This document shows positions 39,897 to 48,498 of a DNA stretch of 64,000 bases, in pieces. Numbering within the stretch: the stretch's first letter is position 1; every line of letters begins with the position of its first letter. This DNA is from Rhodobacteraceae bacterium HLUCCA08. GTDB lineage: Bacteria; Pseudomonadota; Alphaproteobacteria; Rhodobacterales; Rhodobacteraceae. Location: positions 186,001-250,000 of the forward strand of contig LJSF01000043.1 of assembly GCA_001314655.1 (NCBI GenBank), in the 5' to 3' direction. A program made the position numbers and the translations under genes. Under the pieces are notes generated by a model. The model was not told where the DNA came from and ran no database searches. It saw only the letters and a program-made list of their open reading frames with translations.

Positions 39897-41654
39897 TCAA
39901 TCCTCGTCGAACGGGTCCCATTCGTCGTCGACTTCGGGCAGGGCCTCGGCCTGGGCTGCGGCGGCGCGGTCCTGAGGGGTGCGCACGCCGGTGATGCGGG
40001 CGCCGGGGAAATGGTCGAGGACCTCCTGCACCAGCGGGTGGGTGGCGGCCTCTTCGACCCGGGCGCGGTCGCGGGCGGTGCGCTGGTCGTGGATCGTCTC
40101 GGCGCCGCCTTCGTTGACCAGGGTCACGGCCCAGCGATTGCCGGTCCAGGTCTGAAGCCGCGCGCCAAGGCGCTGGGCCAGGTCGGGGGCGGCGTCGTCG
40201 GTCGGCTGGAATTCGATCCGGCCGGGCTGGTAGGCGGCCAGGCGCAGGGTGGTTTCGACCTCGACCAGCAGTTTCACGTCGCGATGGGCGCGGATCAGCT
40301 CGATCACATGGTCGAAGGTCGGGAAGCGCGCCAGGGCGGCGTCGACGGCCAGGGCCCGGACGGTGTTGCCGGCGCGGGCCGAGGGGCCGGCGGGGCCGGA
40401 ATGGGTCGGGGCGGGAGTGCCGGCCTGCGCATCGGTCCGGGTCTGGGGCGCGGGGTGGGTGCCGACGCCGCCGCCGGGGGGCGGGGGCGGGATGTCCTGC
40501 AGCTTGCGCACCAGGTCCTCGGGCGTGGGCAGATCGGCGACATGGGTGAGCCGGATCACTGCCATTTCGGCGGCCATCATCGCATTCGGGGCCTGCGAGA
40601 CCTCTTCGAGCGCCTTGAGCAGCATCTGCCACATCCGGGTCAGCACCCGCATCGGGATCGCCGCGGCCATCCCGGCGCCGCGGATGCGTTCATCGGGGCC
40701 GATCGTCGGGTCCTCGGCCGCCTCGGGGGTGATCTTGGTGACGCTGAGCCAATGGGCGATTTCGGCCAGGTCGCGCAGCACCGCCATCGGGTCGGCGCCA
40801 TCGGCATATTGCGCGCCCAGTTCCGACAGGGCCCCGGCGGCGTCGCCCTTCAGGATCATGTCGAACAGGTCGAGCACCCGGCCGCGATCGGCCAGGCCCA
40901 GCATGGCGCGGACCTGGTCGGCGGTGGTTTCGCCGGCGCCATGGGAGATCGCCTGATCGAGCAGCGAGGTCGCGTCGCGGGCCGATCCTTCGGCGGCGCG
41001 GGTGATCAGGGCCAGCGCCTCGTCGGTGATCTGCGCGCCTTCGGCCGTCGCGATCCGGCGCAGCAGGGCGATCTGGTCCTCGGGTTCGATCCGGCGCAGG
41101 TCGAAGCGCTGGCAGCGCGACAGGACGGTGACCGGGACCTTGCGGATCTCGGTGGTGGCGAAGATGAACTTGACGTGGACGGGCGGTTCCTCGAGCGTCT
41201 TGAGCAGCGCGTTGAAGGCGCTGGTCGAGAGCATGTGGACCTCGTCGATGATATAGATCTTGTAGCGCGCGGAAGCGGCCCGGTAATGCACGCTGTCGAT
41301 GATCTCGCGGATATCGTTCACGCCGGTGCGTGAGGCCGCGTCCATCTCCATCACGTCGACGTGGCGGCCTTCCATGATCGCCGTGCAATGGTCGCATTGA
41401 CCGCAGGGATCGGTGGTGGGGCCGCCGGTGCCATCGGCGCCGATGCAGTTCATCCCCTTGGCGATGATCCGGGCGGTGGTCGTCTTGCCGGTGCCGCGGA
41501 TGCCGGTCATGATGAAGGCCTGGGCGATGCGGTCGGCGGCGAAGGCGTTGCGCAGGGTGCGCACCATGGCGTCCTGCCCGACCAGGTCGGCGAAGGTTTC
41601 GGGCCGGTACTTGCGGGCCAGGACCTGGTAGGCGGGGGCGGCGGATTCGGTCAT
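39897..41654 (-). CDS. dnaX: DNA polymerase III subunits gamma/tau
   Basis: This 585-residue clamp-loader ATPase has Walker A GIRGTGKTTTARIIAKGMN near 45, the zinc-binding Cys in CGQCDHCTAIMEGRH, Walker B IYIIDEVHMLS near 125, sensor 1 FIFATTEIRKVPVT and an SRC motif. After the AAA+ core and domain III (to about 370) comes a Pro-rich linker (about 385-425) and a C-terminal tau-like region. The start at 41654 matches the family (MTESAAPAYQVLARKYRP). I see no obvious frameshift signal for a gamma form. Confidence 0.96.
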   Translation of the reverse strand: MTESAAPAYQVLARKYRPETFADLVGQDAMVRTLRNAFAADRIAQAFIMTGIRGTGKTTTARIIAKGMNCIGADGTGGPTTDPCGQCDHCTAIMEGRHVDVMEMDAASRTGVNDIREIIDSVHYRAASARYKIYIIDEVHMLSTSAFNALLKTLEEPPVHVKFIFATTEIRKVPVTVLSRCQRFDLRRIEPEDQIALLRRIATAEGAQITDEALALITRAAEGSARDATSLLDQAISHGAGETTADQVRAMLGLADRGRVLDLFDMILKGDAAGALSELGAQYADGADPMAVLRDLAEIAHWLSVTKITPEAAEDPTIGPDERIRGAGMAAAIPMRVLTRMWQMLLKALEEVSQAPNAMMAAEMAVIRLTHVADLPTPEDLVRKLQDIPPPPPGGGVGTHPAPQTRTDAQAGTPAPTHSGPAGPSARAGNTVRALAVDAALARFPTFDHVIELIRAHRDVKLLVEVETTLRLAAYQPGRIEFQPTDDAAPDLAQRLGARLQTWTGNRWAVTLVNEGGAETIHDQRTARDRARVEEAATHPLVQEVLDHFPGARITGVRTPQDRAAAAQAEALPEVDDEWDPFDED

Positions 41655-41795
41655 CCGGGTCAAGGTAAGCGGGCGGCGGGTCGGCGTCCACCGCCCGTGA
41701 CGGGTTGCGTGGCGGCCGCGACGGGCAATGGCGTCGGGCGACCGGGTCTGGCCGCGAGGCGCGCCGCAGCGCCCGGGCGCGAGAAAGGGGCGACG

Positions 41796-42332
41796 TTGGC
41801 CGAATTCGCGATCCACGACCTGCCGGTTCTGTCGGGAAGGCTGGCAATTTCGCCGATCCCCGGGCGGACCCGGCATTATGCGACGGATCGGGCGCGGCTG
41901 CTGGCCTGGCGGCCGCGGCTGGTCGTGACCATGACCACATTGGCGGAGCTGGCGCGCAAGGGGTCGGCCGGGCTGCCCGGCGACCTGGCCGCCCATGGCA
42001 TCGCCTGGCGGCACCTGCCGGTGGTCGATTTCGGAGCGCCCGGGGCGGAGGTGGAGGCGGTCTGGCCCGAGGTTTCGGCGCTGGCGCGGGGCAGGCTGGC
42101 CAAGGGCGGGCGGGTTCTGGTCCATTGCTTCGGCGGCTGCGGGAGGTCGGGCATGGCGGTTTTGCGCCTGATGGTCGAGGCCGGCGAAGCGCCCGACGCG
42201 GCGTTGGTGCGGCTGCGCGCGGTGCGGCCCTGCGCGGTGGAGACCGAGGCGCAGATGCTGTGGGCCCGGCGGGACGCCGCTCGTCCCGGGGCAGGCCCCG
42301 GGACATCGCCCCGCCCGCCGTCCCGGTTCTAG
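41796..42332 (+). CDS. Protein tyrosine phosphatase-like protein
   Basis: This 178-residue protein carries the dual-specificity phosphatase loop HCFGGCGRSG near residue 108 (HCx5R), preceded by a general-acid region PVVDFGAPG near 80. It begins FAIHDLPVLSGRLAISPIPG as related alphaproteobacterial proteins do. No ATG fits; I chose TTG 41796, which has AAAGGGG six bases upstream. It would dephosphorylate tyrosine or another small phosphate ester. The last four bases overlap the convergent rsgA gene. Confidence 0.8.
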   Translation: MAEFAIHDLPVLSGRLAISPIPGRTRHYATDRARLLAWRPRLVVTMTTLAELARKGSAGLPGDLAAHGIAWRHLPVVDFGAPGAEVEAVWPEVSALARGRLAKGGRVLVHCFGGCGRSGMAVLRLMVEAGEAPDAALVRLRAVRPCAVETEAQMLWARRDAARPGAGPGTSPRPPSRF

Positions 42333-43357
42333 TCCTCGACGCGATTGCGGGCCTTGACCGACTTTACCTCGCGCACCATGCGGGCGAGCGTCCTGCCGCG
42401 CGCCTTGCGCTGGGCGACCGATTCGGTGTTGTGGCGGTTCTCGGCGTCGAGCTTGCGCCAGCGGTCGAGGCGGGCCGGGTCGAGGGTTCCGGCCGCGATC
42501 GCGGCGCGGATCGCGCAGCCCGGTTCGCTGTCATGGGCGCAGTCGCGGAACCGGCAGGCGGCGGCGATGTCGAGCAGGTCGGCGAAGACGTCCTCGATCC
42601 CGTCTTCGGCATCGACCAGGCGCAATTCGCGCATGCCCGGCGTATCGATCAGCCAGCCGCCATGGAGCGTCGGGCGCAAGGCCCGGTTGGTGGTGGTGTG
42701 GCGGCCCCTGGCATCGTCCTCGCGGATGTCGCGGGTCGCCTCGGACAGGCCGGTCAGGGCGTTCTGCAGCGTGGTCTTGCCGACGCCGGACGACCCGACC
42801 AGGGCGAGCGTCCGGCCGGCGCGGCACCAGGGGGCAAGCCGCGTGGCCTCGTCGCTGTCCTTGGCGTTGAGCGTCAGCGCGGTGATCATCGGCGACAACC
42901 GCTCGGCCCGGCGGCGATAGGCGTCGGGGTCGTCGCAGCGGTCGGCCTTGGTCAATACGATCAGCGGCAGGCAGCCGGCCTGCGCGGCCAGCGCCAGGTA
43001 GCGTTCCAGCCGGGGGATGTTGAAATCCTCGTTGCAGCTGGTGACGATGGCCAGCGTGTCGACATTGGCGGCGATCAGCTGCGGGCGGGCCTCGTGCCCC
43101 GCGGCGCGGCGGGTGATCTCGGTCAGCCGGTCGAGCGGTGGCGAGGCACGCTCGCCCGTCGCCAGGACCCAGTCGCCCACGGCATAATCGCCGGCGGGTG
43201 CGGTGGGGGTGAGCGACAGCGGCCCGTCCGGGGAAAGGGCGTCGAGCCGGGTGCGGTGGACGGCCGCGATACGGGCGGGCGTGGCGTCATCGCCCGGCGG
43301 CAATTGGCGGGCGAAATCGGCCGACCATCCGAGGTCGGCAAGGGTCATGTCGGTCAC
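42329..43357 (-). CDS. rsgA: Small ribosomal subunit biogenesis GTPase RsgA
   Basis: This GTPase of about 342 residues, acting late in 30S assembly, shows the circularly permuted G motifs: LTKADRCDD (G4) first, then GSSGVGKTTLQNAL (G1) and DTPGMRELRL (G3). An N-terminal OB-fold and a C-terminal zinc site with Cys and His (CRFRDCAHDSEPGC) are also present. The start is uncertain: GTG 43357 has CGGAG seven to eight bases upstream, while ATG 43348 is the nearest ATG. Confidence 0.93.
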   Translation of the reverse strand: MTDMTLADLGWSADFARQLPPGDDATPARIAAVHRTRLDALSPDGPLSLTPTAPAGDYAVGDWVLATGERASPPLDRLTEITRRAAGHEARPQLIAANVDTLAIVTSCNEDFNIPRLERYLALAAQAGCLPLIVLTKADRCDDPDAYRRRAERLSPMITALTLNAKDSDEATRLAPWCRAGRTLALVGSSGVGKTTLQNALTGLSEATRDIREDDARGRHTTTNRALRPTLHGGWLIDTPGMRELRLVDAEDGIEDVFADLLDIAAACRFRDCAHDSEPGCAIRAAIAAGTLDPARLDRWRKLDAENRHNTESVAQRKARGRTLARMVREVKSVKARNRVED

Positions 43358-43539
43358 GGGCAACGCTCCGGGCACGCGTGGATCGGGTGCCGCCCGGTGG
43401 GGCGACGGTCACGGGTCGCGGGGAGGTGACGGGTCAGGAACGCCCCGCGGGGAGGGTCGAACAGGTCATGGTCGTGCCTCCTTCGCATGCGGGCCCGGGG
43501 GGGCGGGCGGTTTCCGTGATCGCGGCATTGCGCGGGGTG

Positions 43540-43636
43540 AGAGGCTGGACAGCGACCCAGGCGGGGCTCGTTGCGGCTGCTTCCTTCCGGACCTGACCGG
43601 GTTGGCGAGGTGCCTGCCCGCGCCAACCTCTCGGTG
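43540..43636 (-). ncRNA. ffs: 4.5S RNA, signal recognition particle RNA (small type)
   Basis: The minus strand carries the universally conserved SRP domain IV word GTCAGGTCCGGAAGGAAGCA (43600-43581), with its GGAA tetraloop and the asymmetric loop bases that bind Ffh. GAGAGG near the 5' end pairs with CCTCTC at the 3' end, closing the long hairpin of about 97 nt. A sigma-70 promoter lies directly upstream at 43640-43668. The exact ends are estimated from the pairing and the promoter. Confidence 0.95.
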
Positions 43637-43639
43637 CCG

Positions 43640-43668
43640 CATATAGGCGCGGGCGCGCGCCGACGCAA
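43640..43668 (-). promoter_or_regulatory. Sigma-70 promoter of ffs
   Basis: On the minus strand TTGCGT (43668-43663), exactly 17 bp, then TATATG (43645-43640). This places the RNA start at about 43633-43635, in agreement with the folded 4.5S RNA. Confidence 0.8.
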
Positions 43669-43669
43669 G

Positions 43670-45583
43670 TCACGGGTCGAGGTCGAGCACCATGCGGGTC
43701 CAGCCCTCGTCATCCTCGCCCAGCACGGTCAGGCGGCGGTCGCGCACGCCGTTCACATGGTGCAGCGCGCCGGGGCCGGTGCGGAATTCGGCGCTGGCGC
43801 CGGGGACCGGGCAGATCCCCCAGGTGTCGCGGCGATAGGGGATCAGGGCCGGGTTCTCTCGGAAATGGTCGATCAGGGTGTCGCGGACCGGGACCGTGGT
43901 CGTCATGATCCGTGCCGTGTCGCGCGCGATCGGGAAATTGCAGCCGCCACCGATGCGGTAGCTGTTGGTGACGACGACGAAGCGGTCGTCCGGGGCGACC
44001 GGCCGGCCCTCGTGGCACAGGTTGCGAACCCGCGTCGCCGCGGGCGCGGCGACACGCCCTCCGATCGTGAAACGGGCCGGTGCGGACAGGTCGAAATCGT
44101 AGGTCACGCCGTCGATCACGTCGAAGCAATAGGCCGGAAAGGCCATGTCGATCAGCGCCTGCCGGGCGCGTTGCGGCACCACGCGGTGAAAGGCGCTGGC
44201 GCTGCGTTCCAGCCAGTCGGCCAGTTGCGCGCCGTTGACTTCGATCAGGGCCAGCAGGTTGGGAAAGAGATACAGATCGGCGGCATGGCGGATCGCCAGC
44301 GGCCCGGCCGGGATATCGACGTAATTCTCGGGGCCGCCCTGGCCGCCGGCCTTGAACGGTGCGGCGGCGGACAAAAGCGGCAGATCCGCCCAGGCGGTGC
44401 CGTCGATCAGCGTCTGGGCAGCCAGGCGCTGTGCATCGGCAACCAGTTGCACGGTGCCATCGTTGGCGACGCGGGCGAAGTAGCTTTGCAGCGGGCCGGT
44501 GGTGCGGCCGACCTCGCGGCGGACATGGTCGAGGGTCTGGTCATGGGCATCGCCGACCGCGGCGATCACGCCGGCATCCGACAGCACCCGGGCCCGGCGG
44601 CCGGCCGGGCGCATCGTCTCGGGTTCGCAGATCGCCTCGAGCGAGGAGGCGTGGCGCGCGATCCGCCATCCCGACCCGTCGGGTTCGACGACAAGGTCGA
44701 TCACACCAAGGTGGGAGCCGTGAAACCCGGCCATCACCGCGGGTTTGCCGTGCAGCGTGCCCAGGGCGGGGTCGACCAGGTCGGTCGCGTCGAAATCCGG
44801 GCCGGGAAAGCATTTGTGCATGTGGCCGGCCAGGATCACGTCGATCCCGTCGATCCCGGCCAGAGGAACGCTGGCATTCTCCATCCGGTCCTGCGCAGTT
44901 TCGTCGCCGATCCCGGAATGGCTGAGGGCAATGACGATATCGGCGCCGGCGGCGCGCAGCTGCGGCACCTGGTCCCGGGCAGCGGCGAGGATATCGCCGG
45001 TGGCGACCTGTCCGCGCAGGGCGATGGCGTCCCAGACCTCGATCTGCGGCGGGGCAAAGCCGATCACGCCGATCCGGATCGGCGCTCGGGCGCCGCCGGC
45101 CAGGCTCAGGTCGCGTTCGAGGATCACCCAGGGCGCGACCAGGTGCCGGTCATCGCCGTGCCGGCGGTCGGTGATATTGGCCGAGACCACGGGAAACGCC
45201 GCCCCCCGAAGCGCATGTTCCAGAAAGTCGACCCCGTAGTTGAATTCGTGGTTCCCCAAGGTCCCGGCGTCATATCCCAGCGCGTTCATCGCCGCGATCG
45301 CCGGGTGCAGGCCGGCTTCGCCGCGGGCGTGCTGTTCGGCGATCATGTCGGAAAGCGGTGTGCCCTGCAGAAAGTCACCATTGTCGAACAACAACGAATT
45401 GCGCGCCGCGGCGCGATGCCGGCGCACCAGACTTGCCGTTCGGGCAAGTCCGAAGCGCGGTGTCGGGGCGTCGACATAGTAGTCGTAAGGCAACAGGTTC
45501 ACGTGCATATCCGTGGTCTGCAGCAATCTCAGATGGGCCTGGTGTGCCTCCACCGCCGGTTTGCGGGCGTCATGTTCCAGCAA
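43670..45583 (-). CDS. 2',3'-cyclic-nucleotide 2'-phosphodiesterase/3'-nucleotidase
   Basis: This protein of about 637 residues has the two-domain 5'-nucleotidase/CpdB plan. The N-terminal metallophosphatase domain shows LLQTTDMHVNLLPYDYY, LFDNGDFLQGTPLSDM, GTLGNHEFNYG and ILAGHMHKCFPG, which are the metal-binding Asp, Asn and His motifs. The C-terminal substrate domain includes VNGAQLADWLERS and VTNSYRIGGGCNFP. It would salvage 2',3'-cyclic nucleotides. The start is uncertain: TTG 45583 with AAGG upstream is my choice, ATG 45685 is the other option. No clear signal peptide is visible in either version, unlike E. coli CpdB. It is divergent from nudC. Confidence 0.85.
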   Translation of the reverse strand: MLEHDARKPAVEAHQAHLRLLQTTDMHVNLLPYDYYVDAPTPRFGLARTASLVRRHRAAARNSLLFDNGDFLQGTPLSDMIAEQHARGEAGLHPAIAAMNALGYDAGTLGNHEFNYGVDFLEHALRGAAFPVVSANITDRRHGDDRHLVAPWVILERDLSLAGGARAPIRIGVIGFAPPQIEVWDAIALRGQVATGDILAAARDQVPQLRAAGADIVIALSHSGIGDETAQDRMENASVPLAGIDGIDVILAGHMHKCFPGPDFDATDLVDPALGTLHGKPAVMAGFHGSHLGVIDLVVEPDGSGWRIARHASSLEAICEPETMRPAGRRARVLSDAGVIAAVGDAHDQTLDHVRREVGRTTGPLQSYFARVANDGTVQLVADAQRLAAQTLIDGTAWADLPLLSAAAPFKAGGQGGPENYVDIPAGPLAIRHAADLYLFPNLLALIEVNGAQLADWLERSASAFHRVVPQRARQALIDMAFPAYCFDVIDGVTYDFDLSAPARFTIGGRVAAPAATRVRNLCHEGRPVAPDDRFVVVTNSYRIGGGCNFPIARDTARIMTTTVPVRDTLIDHFRENPALIPYRRDTWGICPVPGASAEFRTGPGALHHVNGVRDRRLTVLGEDDEGWTRMVLDLDP

Positions 45584-45635
45584 GTAACACGCCTTGGTTG
45601 CAAGGTCAGAATGAGAACTCTTCCAAAACGGGATC

Positions 45636-45647
45636 ACGGTTAACCGT
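45636..45647. promoter_or_regulatory. 12-bp palindrome in the cpdB-like/nudC gap
   Basis: ACGGTTAACCGT is a perfect palindrome between two divergent genes, in one of the few TTAA-containing spots of the window. It is a possible operator. It contains GTTAAC but not the second TTAA of a CtrA box. Confidence 0.4.
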
Positions 45648-45707
45648 TTCACCAAGCCCTGTCCATCCCGATTGTCTTTCGGCATCAGGCGTGGAAAGTG
45701 CTGTGGC

Positions 45708-46676
45708 ATGAAGCACGCAGAGCAGGTCACATTCGGAGGGTCGGGGTTCGACCGGGCGGCGCATCTGCGCGCCGATCTGCAGGCGCTGGGCGCGCTTGCC
45801 CGTGACGATGCCGCCCGGTTCATGGTGCTGTGGCGGCTCAAGCCGCTGATGCGGGCCGATGGCGAGGGGCTGGCCTGGGTCGGGCCGGATCATCCGATCC
45901 TGCGTGATGCGCCGGGGGCGCCGCTGTTCCTGGGCCTGGACGAGGATGGCACGGCGCGGTTCGCCGCAGACCTGTCGGACTGGGTGCCGGTGGGACTGGA
46001 CAGCGCGGCGATGGGCGCCTTTCTGGATCCGACGATCCAGCTGCATCCCGACGCGCCCGAAGGCACCCATTTCGCCGAGCTGCGCGCGGTCATGGCCCGC
46101 CTTCCCGCGCGCGAGGCCGAGCTTGCGGCGATGGCGCGCGGCGTGCGGGCCTGGCATGACAGCCACGGGTTTTGCGCCCGGTGCGGGGCGCCGTCGCAGG
46201 CAACGCAGGGCGGCTGGCAACGGCTGTGCGACGCCTGCGGGGCGGCGCATTTCCCGCGCACCGACCCGGTGGTGATCATGTTGATCACCCATGGCAACGA
46301 TGTGCTGGTGGGCCGGTCTCCGGGCTGGCCCGAGGGCATGTATTCGCTGCTGGCCGGGTTCATGGAACCGGGCGAGACGATGGAGGCCGCGGTGCGCCGC
46401 GAGGTGTTCGAAGAGGCCGGCGTGCCGGTCGGCCGGGTCGGATACCTGGCCAGCCAGCCCTGGGTGTTCCCGTCGTCGCTGATGTTCGGCTGCCGGGGAG
46501 AGGCGCTGGGGCGCGACATCACGCTCGACCCGGTCGAACTGGAGGATGCCCACTGGGTCGGGCGCGAGGAAATGTGCACGGTTCTGGCCGGAGATCATCC
46601 GCAGATGCGACCGGCGCGGGAGGGGGCGATCGCCCATTTTCTGATCGTGAATTGGCTTGCGGACCGGCTGCGCTGA
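45708..46676 (+). CDS. nudC: NAD(+) diphosphatase
   Basis: This 322-residue NudC-type Nudix hydrolase cleaves NAD(H) and can remove NAD caps from RNA. The zinc ribbon is CARCGAPSQA and then CDACGAAHFPR; the Nudix box is GFMEPGETMEAAVRREVFEE near 220, and SQPWVFPSSLMFG is the NADH-pyrophosphatase hallmark. ATG 45708 gives the usual N-terminus although no strong ribosome binding site is visible. An SRPBCC gene follows 35 bp later. Confidence 0.95.
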   Translation: MKHAEQVTFGGSGFDRAAHLRADLQALGALARDDAARFMVLWRLKPLMRADGEGLAWVGPDHPILRDAPGAPLFLGLDEDGTARFAADLSDWVPVGLDSAAMGAFLDPTIQLHPDAPEGTHFAELRAVMARLPAREAELAAMARGVRAWHDSHGFCARCGAPSQATQGGWQRLCDACGAAHFPRTDPVVIMLITHGNDVLVGRSPGWPEGMYSLLAGFMEPGETMEAAVRREVFEEAGVPVGRVGYLASQPWVFPSSLMFGCRGEALGRDITLDPVELEDAHWVGREEMCTVLAGDHPQMRPAREGAIAHFLIVNWLADRLR

Positions 46677-46711
46677 GGTGACAGTGCGAAGAACGAGGCA
46701 AGAGGGACCCG

Positions 46712-47182
46712 ATGAAGACCAGTGCTCATGAGGATATCGAGGCCCCGGCGGACCACGTGTTCGCCCGGGTGTCGGATTTCGCGTCCTTCGAGCGGATGCT
46801 GATGCGGCGCGGCGCCGATGTGACGCGGGTGGATCTGGCGATGCCGCCGGTCGTGGGCTCCGGCTGGGAGGTCCGGTTCCGGTTCCGCGGCAAGGGGCGC
46901 TGCGTCAGGGCGGTGCTGGACCGGCTGGAGCCGCCGAACGGGATGACGATCGGCTTCGAGGGCGATCAGATCAAGGGCGCGATGGAGATCGAACTGGTGC
47001 CGCTGTCACCGGCGCGGACCCGGCTGTCCCTGACCGTGACGACCGAGGCCAAGACGCTCGCGGCCCGTCTTCTGCTGCAATCGATGCGGCTGGGCAAGGG
47101 CCGGGTCGAGGGGCGGTTGGGCAAGGCGCTGGCGGGTTTTTCCGAGGACCTGGAACGCAAGTACCGCGACGGCGCCGCCTGA
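46712..47182 (+). CDS. SRPBCC family protein
   Basis: This 156-residue protein has the START/SRPBCC helix-grip plan: an N-terminal strand KTSAHEDIEAPADHVFARVS, then RVDLAMPPVVGSGWEVRFRF, a central sheet, and a long C-terminal helix ending in LERKYRDGAA. Such proteins bind hydrophobic ligands or act in lipid handling, but this one has no assigned ligand. It follows nudC and is probably cotranscribed with it. Confidence 0.85.
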   Translation: MKTSAHEDIEAPADHVFARVSDFASFERMLMRRGADVTRVDLAMPPVVGSGWEVRFRFRGKGRCVRAVLDRLEPPNGMTIGFEGDQIKGAMEIELVPLSPARTRLSLTVTTEAKTLAARLLLQSMRLGKGRVEGRLGKALAGFSEDLERKYRDGAA

Positions 47183-47546
47183 GGCGGGATGGTGCACCGC
47201 GCAGAGCTGCCATTCGAGGGGTGAGCAGCGGATGCCCGGTCCGAGCTCTTGGCGGACGTTCGGACCGAGCGCCTGCGCGGGATCAATGCCGCCGGCCGCC
47301 GGGCATCGCCGGGCCGCCCCCCGGCATGTCGCTACATCGAAGGCAGCGCAACGCTCTGTCGTTGCAGGCAAATGGGCGCCATGAAGCGCGTCGCTCCACC
47401 AGTGGATCGCCACGCCGCGGCCCGTCGATGCCCGTCTCGGCACCATGTCCGCGTCGTCCCGCAGAGCCGTCCTCAACAGCACGCGCTGCGCATGGCGGCG
47501 TTCCGACTGAAACCTTCCCCGGTGCCTGGCCTGCCCGGACCGGCCC
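47183..47546. other. Intergenic region with hairpin, possibly gene debris
   Basis: This 364-bp stretch between the SRPBCC gene and pheA has no convincing gene. Open frames exist on both strands but lack ribosome binding sites and normal codon use. It contains an inverted repeat, GGTCCGA (47238-47244) and TCGGACC (47260-47266). Base composition looks less regular than in the flanking genes. I read it as noncoding, with possible remnants of a lost gene or a dispersed intergenic repeat. Confidence 0.4.
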
Positions 47547-48389
47547 CTAGCGTTCGGCGTGGCGCAGCCGGGCGGCCGGGTAGACGCCCATCAGCCGCAG
47601 GTAATCGGTGAAATAATCGAGCTCGTCCATCGCCAGCTGCACGTTGCGGTCGTCGGGGTGGCCCTCGATCTCGGCGAAGAACTGGGTCGCGGTGAAGGCG
47701 CCGCCGACCATGTAGCTTTCCAGCTTGGTCATGTTGACGCCATTGGTCGCGAAGCCGCCCATCGCCTTGTAGAGCGCGGCGGGGATGTTGCGGACCCGGA
47801 AGACGAAGCTGGTGACCATGCCATGGTCGCCGCGGCGGCGGAAATCCGGGTCGCGCGCCATGATGAAGAAACGCGTGGTGTTGCGGTCGTGGTCCTCGAT
47901 ATGGCGGGCCAGGATGTCGAGGCCATAGATCTCGGCCGCCAGTTCCGAGGCCAGAGCGGCCTGGGTCGGATCGCCGCCTTCGGCCACTTCGCGGGCGGCG
48001 CGGGCATTGTCGGAACTGGCCCGTGTGGCGATGCTGTTGCCGCGCAGGAAGCCGCGGCATTGCGGCAGGATCACCGGGTGGCCATGGGCGGTGGTGATCT
48101 GGTCCAACCGGGCGCCGGACAGGCCCAGCAGGTTGACATGGACCCGCACGAAGGCCTCGTCGACGATATGCAGCCCGCTTTCGGGCAGCAGGGTATGCAC
48201 ATCACCGACCCGGCCATAGGTCGAATTTTCGACCGCGATCATGCCCAGATCGGCATCGCCGCGGCGCACCGCCTCGATCGCGTCCTCGAAAGTGGCGCAG
48301 GGCAGGGCCTCCAGGTCGGGCCGCGCCGCGCGGCAGGCCTGGTGGCCATAGGCGCCCAATTCCCCCTGGAATGCGATCTTTCCCGGCAT
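47547..48389 (-). CDS. pheA: Prephenate dehydratase
   Basis: This 280-residue monofunctional enzyme converts prephenate to phenylpyruvate for phenylalanine synthesis. The catalytic domain (about 1-180) contains KIAFQGELGAYGHQACR, GMIAVENSTYGRVGDV and the TRF motif in NTTRFFIMARDPD. The C-terminal ACT domain (about 195-275) with PAALYKAMGGFATNGVNMTK and ESYMVGG is the Phe-binding regulatory part. GGGGGG lies just before ATG 48389. Divergent from the cytochrome c gene, with overlapping promoters between them. Confidence 0.95.
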   Translation of the reverse strand: MPGKIAFQGELGAYGHQACRAARPDLEALPCATFEDAIEAVRRGDADLGMIAVENSTYGRVGDVHTLLPESGLHIVDEAFVRVHVNLLGLSGARLDQITTAHGHPVILPQCRGFLRGNSIATRASSDNARAAREVAEGGDPTQAALASELAAEIYGLDILARHIEDHDRNTTRFFIMARDPDFRRRGDHGMVTSFVFRVRNIPAALYKAMGGFATNGVNMTKLESYMVGGAFTATQFFAEIEGHPDDRNVQLAMDELDYFTDYLRLMGVYPAARLRHAER

Positions 48390-48429
48390 CTGACCCCCCC
48401 TGCAGCCAACAAGGTCATTTCGTCGCGCA

Positions 48430-48466
48430 AGTATACCTTGAACAAGCCCACTTGAAGCGGATACAT
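48430..48466. promoter_or_regulatory. Divergent promoters of pheA and the cytochrome c gene
   Basis: Plus strand: TTGAAC (48438-48443), 17 bp, ATACAT (48461-48466), for the cytochrome gene. Minus strand: TATACT (48435-48430) with a weak -35 sixteen bases upstream, for pheA. The two promoters partly overlap. Confidence 0.5.
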
Positions 48467-48498
48467 GGCGTCCGAAACGGAACCGGATGGAACGCGAC

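Noticed and set aside
39897-41654. Programmed frameshift in dnaX
   Set aside because: I looked for an A-rich slippery run with a downstream hairpin near codon 430 and did not see one; the region is GC-rich and Pro/Ala coding.
41361-42332. Longer 323-residue version of the tyrosine-phosphatase-like protein starting at 41361
   Set aside because: The extra N-terminus overlaps dnaX antisense and has no phosphatase similarity; a TTG at 41796 with a good ribosome site gives the family N-terminus.
47249-47611. A 120-codon plus-strand open frame after the SRPBCC gene
   Set aside because: No ribosome binding site, Arg/Pro-rich composition typical of noncoding GC-rich frames, and it runs into the antisense of pheA.
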